From assembly GCF_020103695.1 (NCBI RefSeq), contig NZ_JAHXBF010000026.1, positions 81,393 through 145,392 on the forward strand: a stretch of DNA of 64,000 nucleotides, read 5' to 3'. The stretch is from Hyalangium versicolor (lineage in GTDB: Bacteria; Myxococcota; Myxococcia; Myxococcales; Myxococcaceae). The translations under genes were made by a program, and so were the position numbers. Under the pieces are notes generated by a model, which saw only the letters and a list, made by a program, of their open reading frames with translations, was not told the origin of the DNA and searched no databases. Positions 8,826 through 16,413 of the stretch are shown here, piece by piece. The stretch's first letter is position 1; each line of letters starts with the position of its first letter.

Positions 8826-9182
8826 TCACTTCGGGAGCTTGCCCTGCTGCTTGAGCGTCTCCAGATCCTTGAAGCCTCCGATCAGTGTCCCGTCGATGAA
8901 GACCATGGGGAACGTCGGGAAGCCCGCCCAGAGCTTGATCGCCAGGCGCTTCTGCCACATGGAGAAATAGCTCCCATATTCGATGTACGTGAACTGGATG
9001 CCCTCGGCTTCCAGCAGCTTGCGCGCTCGCTTCACGAACGGGTTCTGCGCCATGCCCACCACCACCACCTTGTCGCGCGCCACCGTGCTGGCGACATGCT
9101 CGACAATGTCGCGGTGGAACTTGCTCACGGCCTCCTGAACAGTCGGAGCCACCTTGTCCTGCGAGAGGGTCAGTCGTGTCAT
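8826..9182 (-). CDS. Glutaredoxin-like protein lacking active-site cysteines
   Basis: A 118-residue protein with the glutaredoxin fold pattern: beta strand KVVVVGM, the position of the CPYC redox motif, a following basic helix, a cis-proline TFP segment, and a GG-containing C-terminal motif (segment IGGFKDL). At the redox site the sequence reads NPFV (47-50), so both usual cysteines are absent. Ordinary dithiol or monothiol oxidoreductase chemistry is therefore unlikely. It may bind glutathione or a protein partner, or be a structural paralog. Start at 9182 with AGAGGG upstream; about 90 residues of upstream open frame lack support. It is divergent from the antiporter across a region holding a conserved promoter element. 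Confidence 0.82.
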   Translation of the reverse strand: MTRLTLSQDKVAPTVQEAVSKFHRDIVEHVASTVARDKVVVVGMAQNPFVKRARKLLEAEGIQFTYIEYGSYFSMWQKRLAIKLWAGFPTFPMVFIDGTLIGGFKDLETLKQQGKLPK

Positions 9183-9275
9183 GGGGGCCCTCTTTAATGG
9201 ATGATGCCTCCCGGAGCCTGGAAATCGACCCGCCTCGTTTCTCCAGCAGGGGAGGCGCTGTCGGCCGCTCGCGAT

Positions 9276-9327
9276 TGTCAACCTGGGCTTAAGAGCCCAT
9301 GCCTTTCTGGCGCGTAGTCTTCCGCGG
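9276..9327 (+). promoter_or_regulatory. Conserved promoter/operator element, copy 1
   Basis: This segment, starting TGTCAACCT and containing GCTTAAGAGCC and GCGTAGTC, matches the segment at 14706-14758 at most positions with a one-base spacer difference. It includes an inverted repeat GGGCT-TAAG-AGCCC (9287-9300). It sits about 57 bp upstream of the antiporter start, in the divergent region with the glutaredoxin-like gene. A LysR-type box with an overlapping promoter is the best explanation. Confidence 0.65.
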
Positions 9328-9384
9328 GGCAGGGGTGTATCTCGCTTCGAGTGGGCGGTTGTGCCAATAGGATGACTCAAGCAC

Positions 9385-11013
9385 ATGGACGTCTTCGAGA
9401 TCATCATTGCGCTGTTGCTCGCCGGGGCCGGCCTCACCGCGTTGTCCCGACGCATCGGGACACCCTACCCGGCGATGGTGGCGCTCGCCGGAGCAGGCCT
9501 GGCGCTCGTTCCCGGCACGCCGACCCTGGTCCTGGATCCTGAACTCGCGCTCACGCTCTTCGTCGCGCCGGTGCTGCTGGACGCCGCTTTCGATTCATCC
9601 CCACGCGACCTCTGGGCGAACTGGCGCACCGTCACAGGCCTCGCCATCGGCGCTGTTCTCCTCACCATTGTCGCTGTCGCGGTGGTGGCCCACCTGCTCG
9701 TGCCAGGCATGCCCTGGGCTGTTGCGGTCGCACTCGGAGCGCTCGTCGCGCCTCCGGATGCGGCCGCCGCGACTGCCGTCCTCAAGCAGTTGCGTCCGCC
9801 GCATCGGCTTCTCGTGATCCTCGAGGGCGAGAGCCTCTTCAATGATGCGAGCGCGCTGCTGGTCTATCGTCTCGCCGTCGGTGCAGCGCTGGCGGGTTCG
9901 CTGTCTCTGGCGGGTGTGATCCCGCTGCTGCTCGTCGTCACAGTGGGCAGTGTCGTGCTGGGAGTCGTCCTGTCGCGGGTCCTGCTCCTGCTGACTCCTC
10001 GGATACACGATGTCGCCATCGCGGTCGTCGTTCAATTCTGCGGAACGTTCGCGGTCTGGATGCTCGCGGAGCGGCTCCATCTCTCCGGCATCCTCACCGT
10101 GGTCGTCTTCGCGATGGCGACGGCCCGCCGCGCCGCGGATCTGGTCCCAGCACGCGTCCGGATCCCGTCGTACGCGGTCTGGGAATTCGCTGTGTTCGTG
10201 CTGAACGTGCTCGCCTTCATCCTCGTCGGATTCCAGCTGAAGGCGATCCTCAGCCGGATCGACTCGCACACGCTCATCGAATACACCGGCATCGCGGCCG
10301 CGGTGTGCGTCGCGACGATCGTCGCCCGGATCGCCTGGGTGTGGGGCGCCGCGGCCTTCAGCCGCTGGCGGTGCCGTCCCGCGCCGGATGGCACTGCGGG
10401 GCCTCGTGACACGGTGGCCCTGTCGAGCCGTGCTGCGGTGGTCGTCGCGTGGTGCGGCATGAGAGGGACGGTGACCCTCGCCGCTGCGCTCGCTCTTCCG
10501 ACCGGTGGGGCCGACGGACCCGCGTTTCCCTACCGCGACCTGGTCCTGTTCACCGCGTTCTTCGTCGTACTCGGGACGCTCGTCGTCCAGGGCATGACGC
10601 TGCGCCCACTCATCAACGGGCTCCAACTCAAGGACGACGGATCGGTGGAGCGGGAGGTTCAGCTCGCCCGCGTCGAGACGCTGCGCGCGGCGCTCTCGGC
10701 CACGGTTGAGGTGCCTGGTGACGAGATGTCCGGGCTGCTCCGCCGCCGCTACGAGGTCATGCTCCGGCGCGCCGAAGCAGAGCTGGCCGGCCATGGCCAT
10801 GCGTCCCAGGAAGCGGGTGATGGCCGCACGTTCAACTTCGACGCAGAGGTCGCGCGCAGGGCCACCTCGGCAGAACGGCAGCGGCTCCTCGCGCTGCGAG
10901 CGGATGGCACCATTGGCGATGCGGCGTTCCAGCGAGTCGAGCAGGAACTCGATCTGGAGGAGCTGGACTTGCAGCAACTCGCTCCCAGCAGTGGCCCCGA
11001 GGGAGCTTCGTGA
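9385..11013 (+). CDS. Na+/H+ antiporter, CPA1 family
   Basis: A 542-residue inner-membrane protein with about 12 hydrophobic helices up to residue 420, then a soluble tail. Family signatures are an APPDA segment in the ion-binding helix and an ILEGESLFND segment containing the conserved Asn-Asp pair. It exchanges cytoplasmic Na+ (or another monovalent cation) for H+, supporting pH and ion homeostasis. The basic, Arg/Glu-rich C-terminal tail (about 430-542) is cytoplasmic and typical of regulatory tails. The ATG at 9385 has only a weak AGGA upstream. It reads out of the region carrying the conserved element shared with the aldo/keto reductase, which suggests joint regulation. Confidence 0.92.
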   Translation: MDVFEIIIALLLAGAGLTALSRRIGTPYPAMVALAGAGLALVPGTPTLVLDPELALTLFVAPVLLDAAFDSSPRDLWANWRTVTGLAIGAVLLTIVAVAVVAHLLVPGMPWAVAVALGALVAPPDAAAATAVLKQLRPPHRLLVILEGESLFNDASALLVYRLAVGAALAGSLSLAGVIPLLLVVTVGSVVLGVVLSRVLLLLTPRIHDVAIAVVVQFCGTFAVWMLAERLHLSGILTVVVFAMATARRAADLVPARVRIPSYAVWEFAVFVLNVLAFILVGFQLKAILSRIDSHTLIEYTGIAAAVCVATIVARIAWVWGAAAFSRWRCRPAPDGTAGPRDTVALSSRAAVVVAWCGMRGTVTLAAALALPTGGADGPAFPYRDLVLFTAFFVVLGTLVVQGMTLRPLINGLQLKDDGSVEREVQLARVETLRAALSATVEVPGDEMSGLLRRRYEVMLRRAEAELAGHGHASQEAGDGRTFNFDAEVARRATSAERQRLLALRADGTIGDAAFQRVEQELDLEELDLQQLAPSSGPEGAS

Positions 11014-11034
11014 TCTCTCTGGAGGACCTGAGCG

Positions 11035-11727
11035 ATGAGTAGAGCGACGCGGCCGTATGTGATTTGCCACATGGTTCCCTCCGTCGATGGGAGGATCGTC
11101 GTCGATAGCTGGAAGCTCCCGTCAAGCGTCCACTCCGAGTACGAGAGTACGGCGCAGACGTTCGATGCGGATGCGTGGATGATCGGCCGGATCTCCATGG
11201 AGCCCTTCGCCGGGAAGACAAAGGTTCCGGTGCGCAAGGTGCCACAGCCGATTCCAAGGACGGATTTCATCGCGCGGCGCGATGCCGAGTTCTACGCCAT
11301 CGCGCTGGATCCCTCCGGCAAGCTCACCTGGAAGTCGAGCTCCATCGACGAGGAGCACGTGATCACCGTCCTCACTGAGCAGGTCTCGGACGACTACCTG
11401 GCCTTCCTTCAATCCAAGGGCGTCTCCTATCTGTTTGGAGGCAAGACGGAGGTGAACCTGAAGCGGGTGCTCGAGAAGCTCAGGAAGGAGTTCGGGATCA
11501 AGAAGCTGCTCCTCGAGGGAGGCGGGAAGATCAACGGTTCGTTCCTGGCCGCGGACCTCATTGACGAGCTGAGCGTGCTGGTGGCGCCCATCGCGGACGG
11601 AGCCATCGGTACCCCGTCGCTTTTCGATGCGAAGGAGGGAAGGGGGCCTTCGCGTCACCTGAAGCTGGTCTCCTTCGAGAAGCGCACCGCCGACCTGATC
11701 TGGCTGCGTTACAAGCTGAAGCGATGA
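11035..11727 (+). CDS. RibD C-terminal/dihydrofolate-reductase-like reductase
   Basis: A 230-residue cytoplasmic protein of the RibD_C (5-amino-6-uracil reductase/DHFR-like) superfamily. N-terminal VICHMVPSVDGRI matches the typical substrate-loop region, and LLLEGGGKINGSFL (about 159-172) matches the conserved nucleotide-binding EGG segment. It probably performs an NAD(P)H-dependent reduction. It is not part of a riboflavin operon here and lacks the deaminase half of RibD, so the substrate is uncertain. GGAGG lies eight bases before the start. It overlaps the following AraC gene by four bases (ATGA), implying translational coupling. Confidence 0.82.
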   Translation: MSRATRPYVICHMVPSVDGRIVVDSWKLPSSVHSEYESTAQTFDADAWMIGRISMEPFAGKTKVPVRKVPQPIPRTDFIARRDAEFYAIALDPSGKLTWKSSSIDEEHVITVLTEQVSDDYLAFLQSKGVSYLFGGKTEVNLKRVLEKLRKEFGIKKLLLEGGGKINGSFLAADLIDELSVLVAPIADGAIGTPSLFDAKEGRGPSRHLKLVSFEKRTADLIWLRYKLKR

Positions 11728-12713
11728 ACGCTGATCTCGTCCGCCTCTCGTCAACGGTTCGCACGCGGCTTGCGCGTGTCGGCGCGAACGTGGCCCAGGC
11801 GATCGCCGCCGCGCGGGTGCCCTCCAGCGGCGAATTGAGCACCGAGCAATTCTTCACCTTCTGGGAAGCGCTCGGTGCGTCGTCGCCCGCTGACATCGGG
11901 CTTCGGTTGGCGGCAGAGACGCGCGTGCACGAGTACGACATCTCGTCGCTCGCGGCGCTGCACTCGCCTGATCTGCAGACTGCCTTGACCAAGCTCGCCC
12001 GCTACAAGCGGCTTTGCGGGCCCAAGGACATGGCCATCGACACGAAGGGGAAAGAGGTAACGATCCACACGACCTACCTTCACGCTCCCGGCCCCATCCC
12101 CCCGCGTCTCGTCGATGCGTCGCTCGCCTCGCTCCTCGTGCTCTTGCAGCGAGGCAGCGGAGTCCACCTTGCGCCGAAGCGCGTTGAGCTCTCGCGTGCG
12201 CGCAGTGACGAGCCAATGCTGATGCGCTTCTTCGGCTGTCCGCTGCGGTTTCGCGCGGGGCGTGACGCGCTCGTCCTCGAGGAGCGCTTCCTGACGACGC
12301 CGTTCATCACGCACAACGCCGACCTCTTGGAGGTGCTTGTTCCCAGTCTCGAACAGAAGCTGGCGCCTCTCGAACAGGGCTCGTTCATCGAGCAGGTCCG
12401 CAGGGTGCTCGCTCGCCGCATGTCGGGCGAGCGGCCAAGCATCGCGAAGGTGGCGCGCGAGCTATCTCTCAGTACTCGCACGTTACAGCGGCGGCTGGGC
12501 GAGTTCGGGGCCAGCTATCAGGGAGTGCTCGACGACGTCCGGCACCACACCGCGTTGCGCCTCCTGCGCAGCGACGACGTCGACGTCAACGAGATCGCCT
12601 TCCTGCTGGGCTTCGATGAGGTCAACTCCTTCGCGCGGGCGTTCCGAGCCTGGGAGGGGCAGACGCCGAACCGTTGGCGCGATTCGATGAATCCGCGGCG
12701 CAATCGGATTTGA
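11724..12713 (+). CDS. AraC-family transcriptional regulator
   Basis: A 329-residue regulator. The N-terminal about 190 residues resemble the arabinose-binding-like sensing domain found in OruR/ArgR-type AraC regulators (DIGLRLAAET, SPDLQTALTKLARY). The C-terminal about 95 residues hold the AraC double HTH, with VARELSLSTRTLQRRL and EIAFLLGFDEVNSFARAFRAW. It overlaps the reductase gene upstream by 4 bp and lies 31 bp before the SDR gene. It may control one or both; this is inferred from position only. Its ligand is unknown. Confidence 0.9.
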   Translation: MNADLVRLSSTVRTRLARVGANVAQAIAAARVPSSGELSTEQFFTFWEALGASSPADIGLRLAAETRVHEYDISSLAALHSPDLQTALTKLARYKRLCGPKDMAIDTKGKEVTIHTTYLHAPGPIPPRLVDASLASLLVLLQRGSGVHLAPKRVELSRARSDEPMLMRFFGCPLRFRAGRDALVLEERFLTTPFITHNADLLEVLVPSLEQKLAPLEQGSFIEQVRRVLARRMSGERPSIAKVARELSLSTRTLQRRLGEFGASYQGVLDDVRHHTALRLLRSDDVDVNEIAFLLGFDEVNSFARAFRAWEGQTPNRWRDSMNPRRNRI

Positions 12714-12744
12714 AGGCTGATGTCCCGCGCACCATTCTTGGTGC

Positions 12745-13647
12745 ATGACAAAGAACAACTCGCAAGTCTGGTTCATCACCGGGAGCTCGCGGGGGCTCGG
12801 CCGCGCCCTCGTCCTTGCCGTGCTCGCCGCTGGGCACCGCGTCGTCGCCACGGCGCGCAAGCCCGCTGATCTCGATGACATCGTGAAGCAACACGGAGGG
12901 AACGTGAAGGCGGTGGCGCTCGACGTCACTCAGCCCGAGCAAGCCGCGCGCGCGGTCCGTGAGGCGGTCGACGCCTTCGGTCGCATCGACGTGCTCGTCA
13001 ACAATGCGGGCTACGCGAACGTCGACTCGGCTGAAGACATCCCGCTCGACGATTTCCGCGCGCAGATCGACACGAACTTCTACGGCGTCGTCCATCTCAC
13101 GCGCGCGGTGCTACCCGTGATGCGCAAGCAGCGCAGCGGGCGCATCCTGCAGATCAGCTCCATTGGCGGACGCCGGGGTGGCACGCCGGGCTTGAGTGCG
13201 TACCAGTCAGCCAAGTTCGCCGTCGCGGGTTTCAGCGAGGTCGTCCGCAACGAGGTCGCGCCGCTCGGCATCCAGGTCACCACCGTCGAGCCGGGTGGCT
13301 TCAGCACCGATTGGGCAGGCAGCTCGATGAAGATCTACGAGTCGCAGCCCGACTATGAGGCCACTGTGGGCGCGACCAACAAGCGGCTCCGGGGCAATCC
13401 TGGTGCGGCGCGGGGCGTGCCCGAGAAAGCCGCGAAGGCTCTGCTCGAGCTTGCGTCGATGGAGAAGCAGCCGCGGCGCCTGCTGCTGGGGAGTGACGCG
13501 TACGTGCTCGCCAGGGTGACGCTGCAAGAGATGGGGGCCAGCGACGATGCCCACCGGGCCCTCAGTGTGAGCACTGACGCCGACGGCATACCCGACTTCG
13601 CCGACACCGACGTGGGCCGGGAGATGCTGAAGCTGCACCGCCGCTGA
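12745..13647 (+). CDS. Short-chain dehydrogenase/reductase
   Basis: A 300-residue classical SDR. The cofactor motif TGSSRGLG (12-19), the NNAG motif (87-90) and the catalytic Ser138/139-Tyr153-Lys157 set are all present. An Arg in the TARKP segment after beta-2 favours NADP(H). The C-terminal extension of about 60 residues is typical of the group often found beside AraC or LysR regulators. It follows the AraC gene by 31 bp and converges with the first LysR gene. It reduces or oxidises an unknown carbonyl or alcohol in the cytoplasm. Confidence 0.92.
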   Translation: MTKNNSQVWFITGSSRGLGRALVLAVLAAGHRVVATARKPADLDDIVKQHGGNVKAVALDVTQPEQAARAVREAVDAFGRIDVLVNNAGYANVDSAEDIPLDDFRAQIDTNFYGVVHLTRAVLPVMRKQRSGRILQISSIGGRRGGTPGLSAYQSAKFAVAGFSEVVRNEVAPLGIQVTTVEPGGFSTDWAGSSMKIYESQPDYEATVGATNKRLRGNPGAARGVPEKAAKALLELASMEKQPRRLLLGSDAYVLARVTLQEMGASDDAHRALSVSTDADGIPDFADTDVGREMLKLHRR

Positions 13648-13666
13648 AGCGAGCGCGAAGTCGTGG

Positions 13667-13703
13667 CCGTTGCCAACGGTGACGTGGCGAATGCCCGCGT
13701 CAC
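13667..13703. terminator. Two small hairpins between convergent SDR and LysR genes
   Basis: CCGTT-GCC-AACGG (13667-13679) is followed by GTGACG (13679-13684) pairing with CGTCAC (13698-13703). These stems fill the gap between the SDR stop and the LysR stop. No T tract is present, so intrinsic termination is only a possibility. Confidence 0.35.
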
Positions 13704-14650
13704 GGGTCCGTGCCTCTTGATTTCCCTGCGCCCCTGGGCACGGCTCCCACCGAGCGCGCCGCCAGCTCCCTGGCTGCGTCCACGAAAAGGCGCAGCGCCG
13801 GGGACCGCTGCGCACGGCTGGGGAAGTAGAGGAAGAAGCCGGGAACCGTGGGCGCGTAGTCCTCCAGGACCCGCTGCAGCCGCCCGGTGCGCAGCTGCTC
13901 CGCCACCGTCGGCTCGACGACGTATGCCAGCCCGAGGCCTTCCTCCGCCAGGGATACCCTCAGCTTGCTGTCGTTGGTGACCACTCCCCCGCGAACCGGT
14001 ATTCGCCAGTTCCTGCGGCCGCGCTCCAGCTCCCAGGCGTAGAGCGCCCCGGTGCTTTGAGACCGGAAGGTGATGCACTCGTGGCGCAGCAGCTCCTCGG
14101 GCCGCTGGGGAGTGCCGTGGTTCGCCAGGTAGTCAGGTGAGCCCACCACCACCAGGCGGAAGGCGTCGGTGAGCCGCACCTGCACCATGTCGCGCTCGAT
14201 GGCCTCGCTCAGCCGTATGCCCGCGTCGTAGCCCTCCGCGACGATGTCCACGAAGCGATCCTCGATGACGACTTCCAGTTCGACCCTCGGATGGCGCGCG
14301 CGAAAGGTGGGAACCACCGGGGAGATGACGTAGGGAACCGCCACCTGCGGCACCGACAGCCGGACCCGGCCCACTGCCTCTCCTGGTTGAGCGGAGACCT
14401 CGGTGAGGGCAGCGAGCGCCTGACCCAATGCCGGCCCTGCGCCCTCGACCAACCGCCTGCCCGCATCCGTGAGCGACACGCTGCGGGTCGTGCGGGTGAG
14501 CAGCACCACGCGCAGCTGCTCCTCGAGCTGCCGGACCGACTGGCTCACCGCAGGGGTGGAGACGCCCAGTTCACGCGCTGCGCCGCTGAAGCTGCGCAGG
14601 CGAGCCACGGCAAGGAACACCTGGAGCTGCGGGAGGGGTGCCGTATTCAT
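13700..14650 (-). CDS. LysR-family transcriptional regulator (paralog 1)
   Basis: A 316-residue regulator. N-terminal winged HTH (about 1-65, ARLRSFSGAARELGVSTPAVSQSVRQL) is followed by a LysR substrate-binding domain (about 92-300). It is divergent from the aldo/keto reductase, the usual arrangement in which the LysR protein controls itself and the neighbour. The shared region contains the conserved element at 14706-14758. It is strongly similar along its whole length to the second LysR at 17946-18851, indicating duplication. Inducer unknown. The start at 14650 has no strong ribosome site. Confidence 0.93.
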   Translation of the reverse strand: MNTAPLPQLQVFLAVARLRSFSGAARELGVSTPAVSQSVRQLEEQLRVVLLTRTTRSVSLTDAGRRLVEGAGPALGQALAALTEVSAQPGEAVGRVRLSVPQVAVPYVISPVVPTFRARHPRVELEVVIEDRFVDIVAEGYDAGIRLSEAIERDMVQVRLTDAFRLVVVGSPDYLANHGTPQRPEELLRHECITFRSQSTGALYAWELERGRRNWRIPVRGGVVTNDSKLRVSLAEEGLGLAYVVEPTVAEQLRTGRLQRVLEDYAPTVPGFFLYFPSRAQRSPALRLFVDAARELAARSVGAVPRGAGKSRGTDP

Positions 14651-14705
14651 TTCGAGAGTCTCTTGGAGGTTGGCGGCCGACGATACCGGGGCGTCAGCGC
14701 CTCAC

Positions 14706-14758
14706 TGTTAACCTCTGCTTAAGAGCCTATGGGCTCCCCGGCACGTAGTCATTCGCGG
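14706..14758 (+). promoter_or_regulatory. Conserved promoter/operator element, copy 2
   Basis: Begins TGTTAACCT and contains GCTTAAGAGCC followed by GGCACGTAGTC and CGCGG, matching the element at 9276-9327. It lies about 37 bp upstream of the aldo/keto reductase start and about 55 bp from the divergent LysR start, the expected place for a LysR binding site and the target promoter. Confidence 0.68.
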
Positions 14759-14795
14759 TCGCAGGGCTTACTTCTCCGGATGAACGGGAGAGACA

Positions 14796-15785
14796 ATGCA
14801 CAAGCGCAGATTGGGAAACAGCAACCTGGAAGTCTCCGCGCTCGGCCTCGGCTGCATGGGACTGAGCTATGGCTATGGCCCGGCAACGGACAAGCAGGAG
14901 GCCATCAAGCTGATCCGGTCGGCCTTCGAGCGGGGCGTCACCTTCTTCGACACCGCCGAGGCCTATGGCCCCTACAAGAACGAAGAGCTCGTGGGCGAGG
15001 CCCTGGCCCCCTTCCGGGATCAGGTGGTGATCGCCACCAAGTTCGGTTTCGAATTCGATGCCCAGGGTGGACAAAGCGGCATGAACAGCCGGCCGGAGCA
15101 CATCAAGGAAGTCGCCGAGGCGGCGCTCAAGCGACTCAAGACCGATCGGATTGACCTCTTCTACCAGCACCGCGTCGATCCGAACGTGCCGATCGAGGAG
15201 GTTGCTGGCACGGTGAAGGAGCTGATCCGGGAGGGCAAGGTCAAGCACTTCGGATTGTCGGAAGCGGGTGTGAGGACCATCCGGCGCGCTCATGCGGTCC
15301 AGCCGGTCACCGCTCTTCAGAGCGAATACTCCCTGTGGTGGCGGGAACCCGAGAAGGAGATCCTGCCGACCCTGGAGGAACTCGGGATCGGCTTCGTGCC
15401 CTTCTCCCCGTTGGGCAAGGGCTTCCTCACGGGAGCGATCAGCGAGAGCACGACGTTCGACAGCAAGGATTTCCGCAACGTCGTTCCGCGCTTCACGCCC
15501 GAGGCCCGCAAGGCGAATCAGGCCTTGGTGGATTTGCTCGGCGAGATCGCGGCCCGGAAGAAGGTGACACGGGCCCAGCTCGCGCTCGCCTGGCTGCTGG
15601 CCCAGAAGCCATGGATCGTTCCGATTCCAGGCACCACCCGGCTGCAGCGCCTGGAAGAGAACGTGGGAGCAGCGGCCGTGGAGTTGACGCCCGAAGAACT
15701 CCGCGCCATTGAGGGCGCCGTCTCCCAGATTCCGGTGCAAGGGGAGCGGTATCCCGCGCACCTCCAGGCCCGGGTCGATCGCTGA
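14796..15785 (+). CDS. Aldo/keto reductase
   Basis: A 329-residue NADPH-dependent aldo/keto reductase of the AKR13/YajO-like group. The catalytic residues are visible: Asp52 and Tyr57 in FFDTAEAYG, Lys in the VIATKFGF strand, and His in the FYQHRVD segment. The cofactor-binding C-terminal motif reads IPGTTRLQRLEEN. The start is preceded by GGGAGAG. It is divergent from a LysR regulator that probably controls it. Likely role: reduction of reactive aldehydes or quinone-type compounds. It converges with the cupin gene at a small hairpin. Confidence 0.93.
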   Translation: MHKRRLGNSNLEVSALGLGCMGLSYGYGPATDKQEAIKLIRSAFERGVTFFDTAEAYGPYKNEELVGEALAPFRDQVVIATKFGFEFDAQGGQSGMNSRPEHIKEVAEAALKRLKTDRIDLFYQHRVDPNVPIEEVAGTVKELIREGKVKHFGLSEAGVRTIRRAHAVQPVTALQSEYSLWWREPEKEILPTLEELGIGFVPFSPLGKGFLTGAISESTTFDSKDFRNVVPRFTPEARKANQALVDLLGEIAARKKVTRAQLALAWLLAQKPWIVPIPGTTRLQRLEENVGAAAVELTPEELRAIEGAVSQIPVQGERYPAHLQARVDR

Positions 15786-15792
15786 GAATCGA

Positions 15793-15820
15793 GCCGAAAC
15801 GCGCATCGTCGTGCTTCGGC
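15793..15820. terminator. Hairpin between convergent aldo/keto reductase and cupin genes
   Basis: GCCGAA (15793-15798) pairs with TTCGGC (15815-15820), with further pairing ACG/CGT inside the loop. The right arm touches the cupin stop codon. No T run follows. Confidence 0.4.
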
Positions 15821-16413
15821 TACTCCGCGGGCGCGCGGTATTGCTCCTCGCTGACCTGCTCCAGCCAATCGACGACCTTGCCATTCACGTGTTCCTGAAT
15901 CGCGAGGTGTGTCATCGGGCTGGTCGCCGTCCCACCATGCCAATGCTTCACGCCTGGCGGCGTCCAGATGACGTCGCCGGCACGAATCTCCCGCTTCGAG
16001 CCGCCCCACTCCTGGATCCAGCCGACCCCCGACGTAACGACGAGGGTCTGGCCAGCCGGATGGGTGTGCCACGCCGAGCGTGCGCATGGCTGGAAGGCGA
16101 CGGACGCAGCCGACGCACGGGTGTGCTCGGTCGCGGCGAAGAGAGGGGTGACCACCACTGAGCCCGTGAAGTTCGCTGCGGGACCTTGGCTGGACGGTTG
16201 TGCCCCAGCGCGTGTGATCACCAGGTGTTGAGAGCCGTTCTGCGAAGTCGATGCGGGTGCGGTGGACTTGCCGCCAGACTGAGTGTTCGAGCCGTTGTGG
16301 GAAGGTTGGGTCATGGGAGTCTCCGCCTGTGCGCTGGGGTTGAAAGGTGTCGGGGTGAGGAAGGTGAGCGTGATGGCCGGAGCCAAGAGCCATTTCATGC
16401 TGGGATTCGTCAT
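15820..16413 (-). CDS. Exported cupin-domain protein
   Basis: A 197-residue protein with an N-terminal hydrophobic signal (MKWLLAPAITLTFL), a Ser/Thr/Gly/Gln-rich linker to about residue 75, then a single cupin barrel. Metal-ligand motifs are WHTHPAGQT and, later, PGVKHWHGG, giving the His set of a metal cupin. Such proteins are often annotated as carboxymuconolactone decarboxylase-associated cupins; the substrate is unknown. Its start overlaps the MFS stop by 4 bp (16410-16413), so the two are translationally coupled with the transporter first. Confidence 0.85.
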   Translation of the reverse strand: MTNPSMKWLLAPAITLTFLTPTPFNPSAQAETPMTQPSHNGSNTQSGGKSTAPASTSQNGSQHLVITRAGAQPSSQGPAANFTGSVVVTPLFAATEHTRASAASVAFQPCARSAWHTHPAGQTLVVTSGVGWIQEWGGSKREIRAGDVIWTPPGVKHWHGGTATSPMTHLAIQEHVNGKVVDWLEQVSEEQYRAPAE

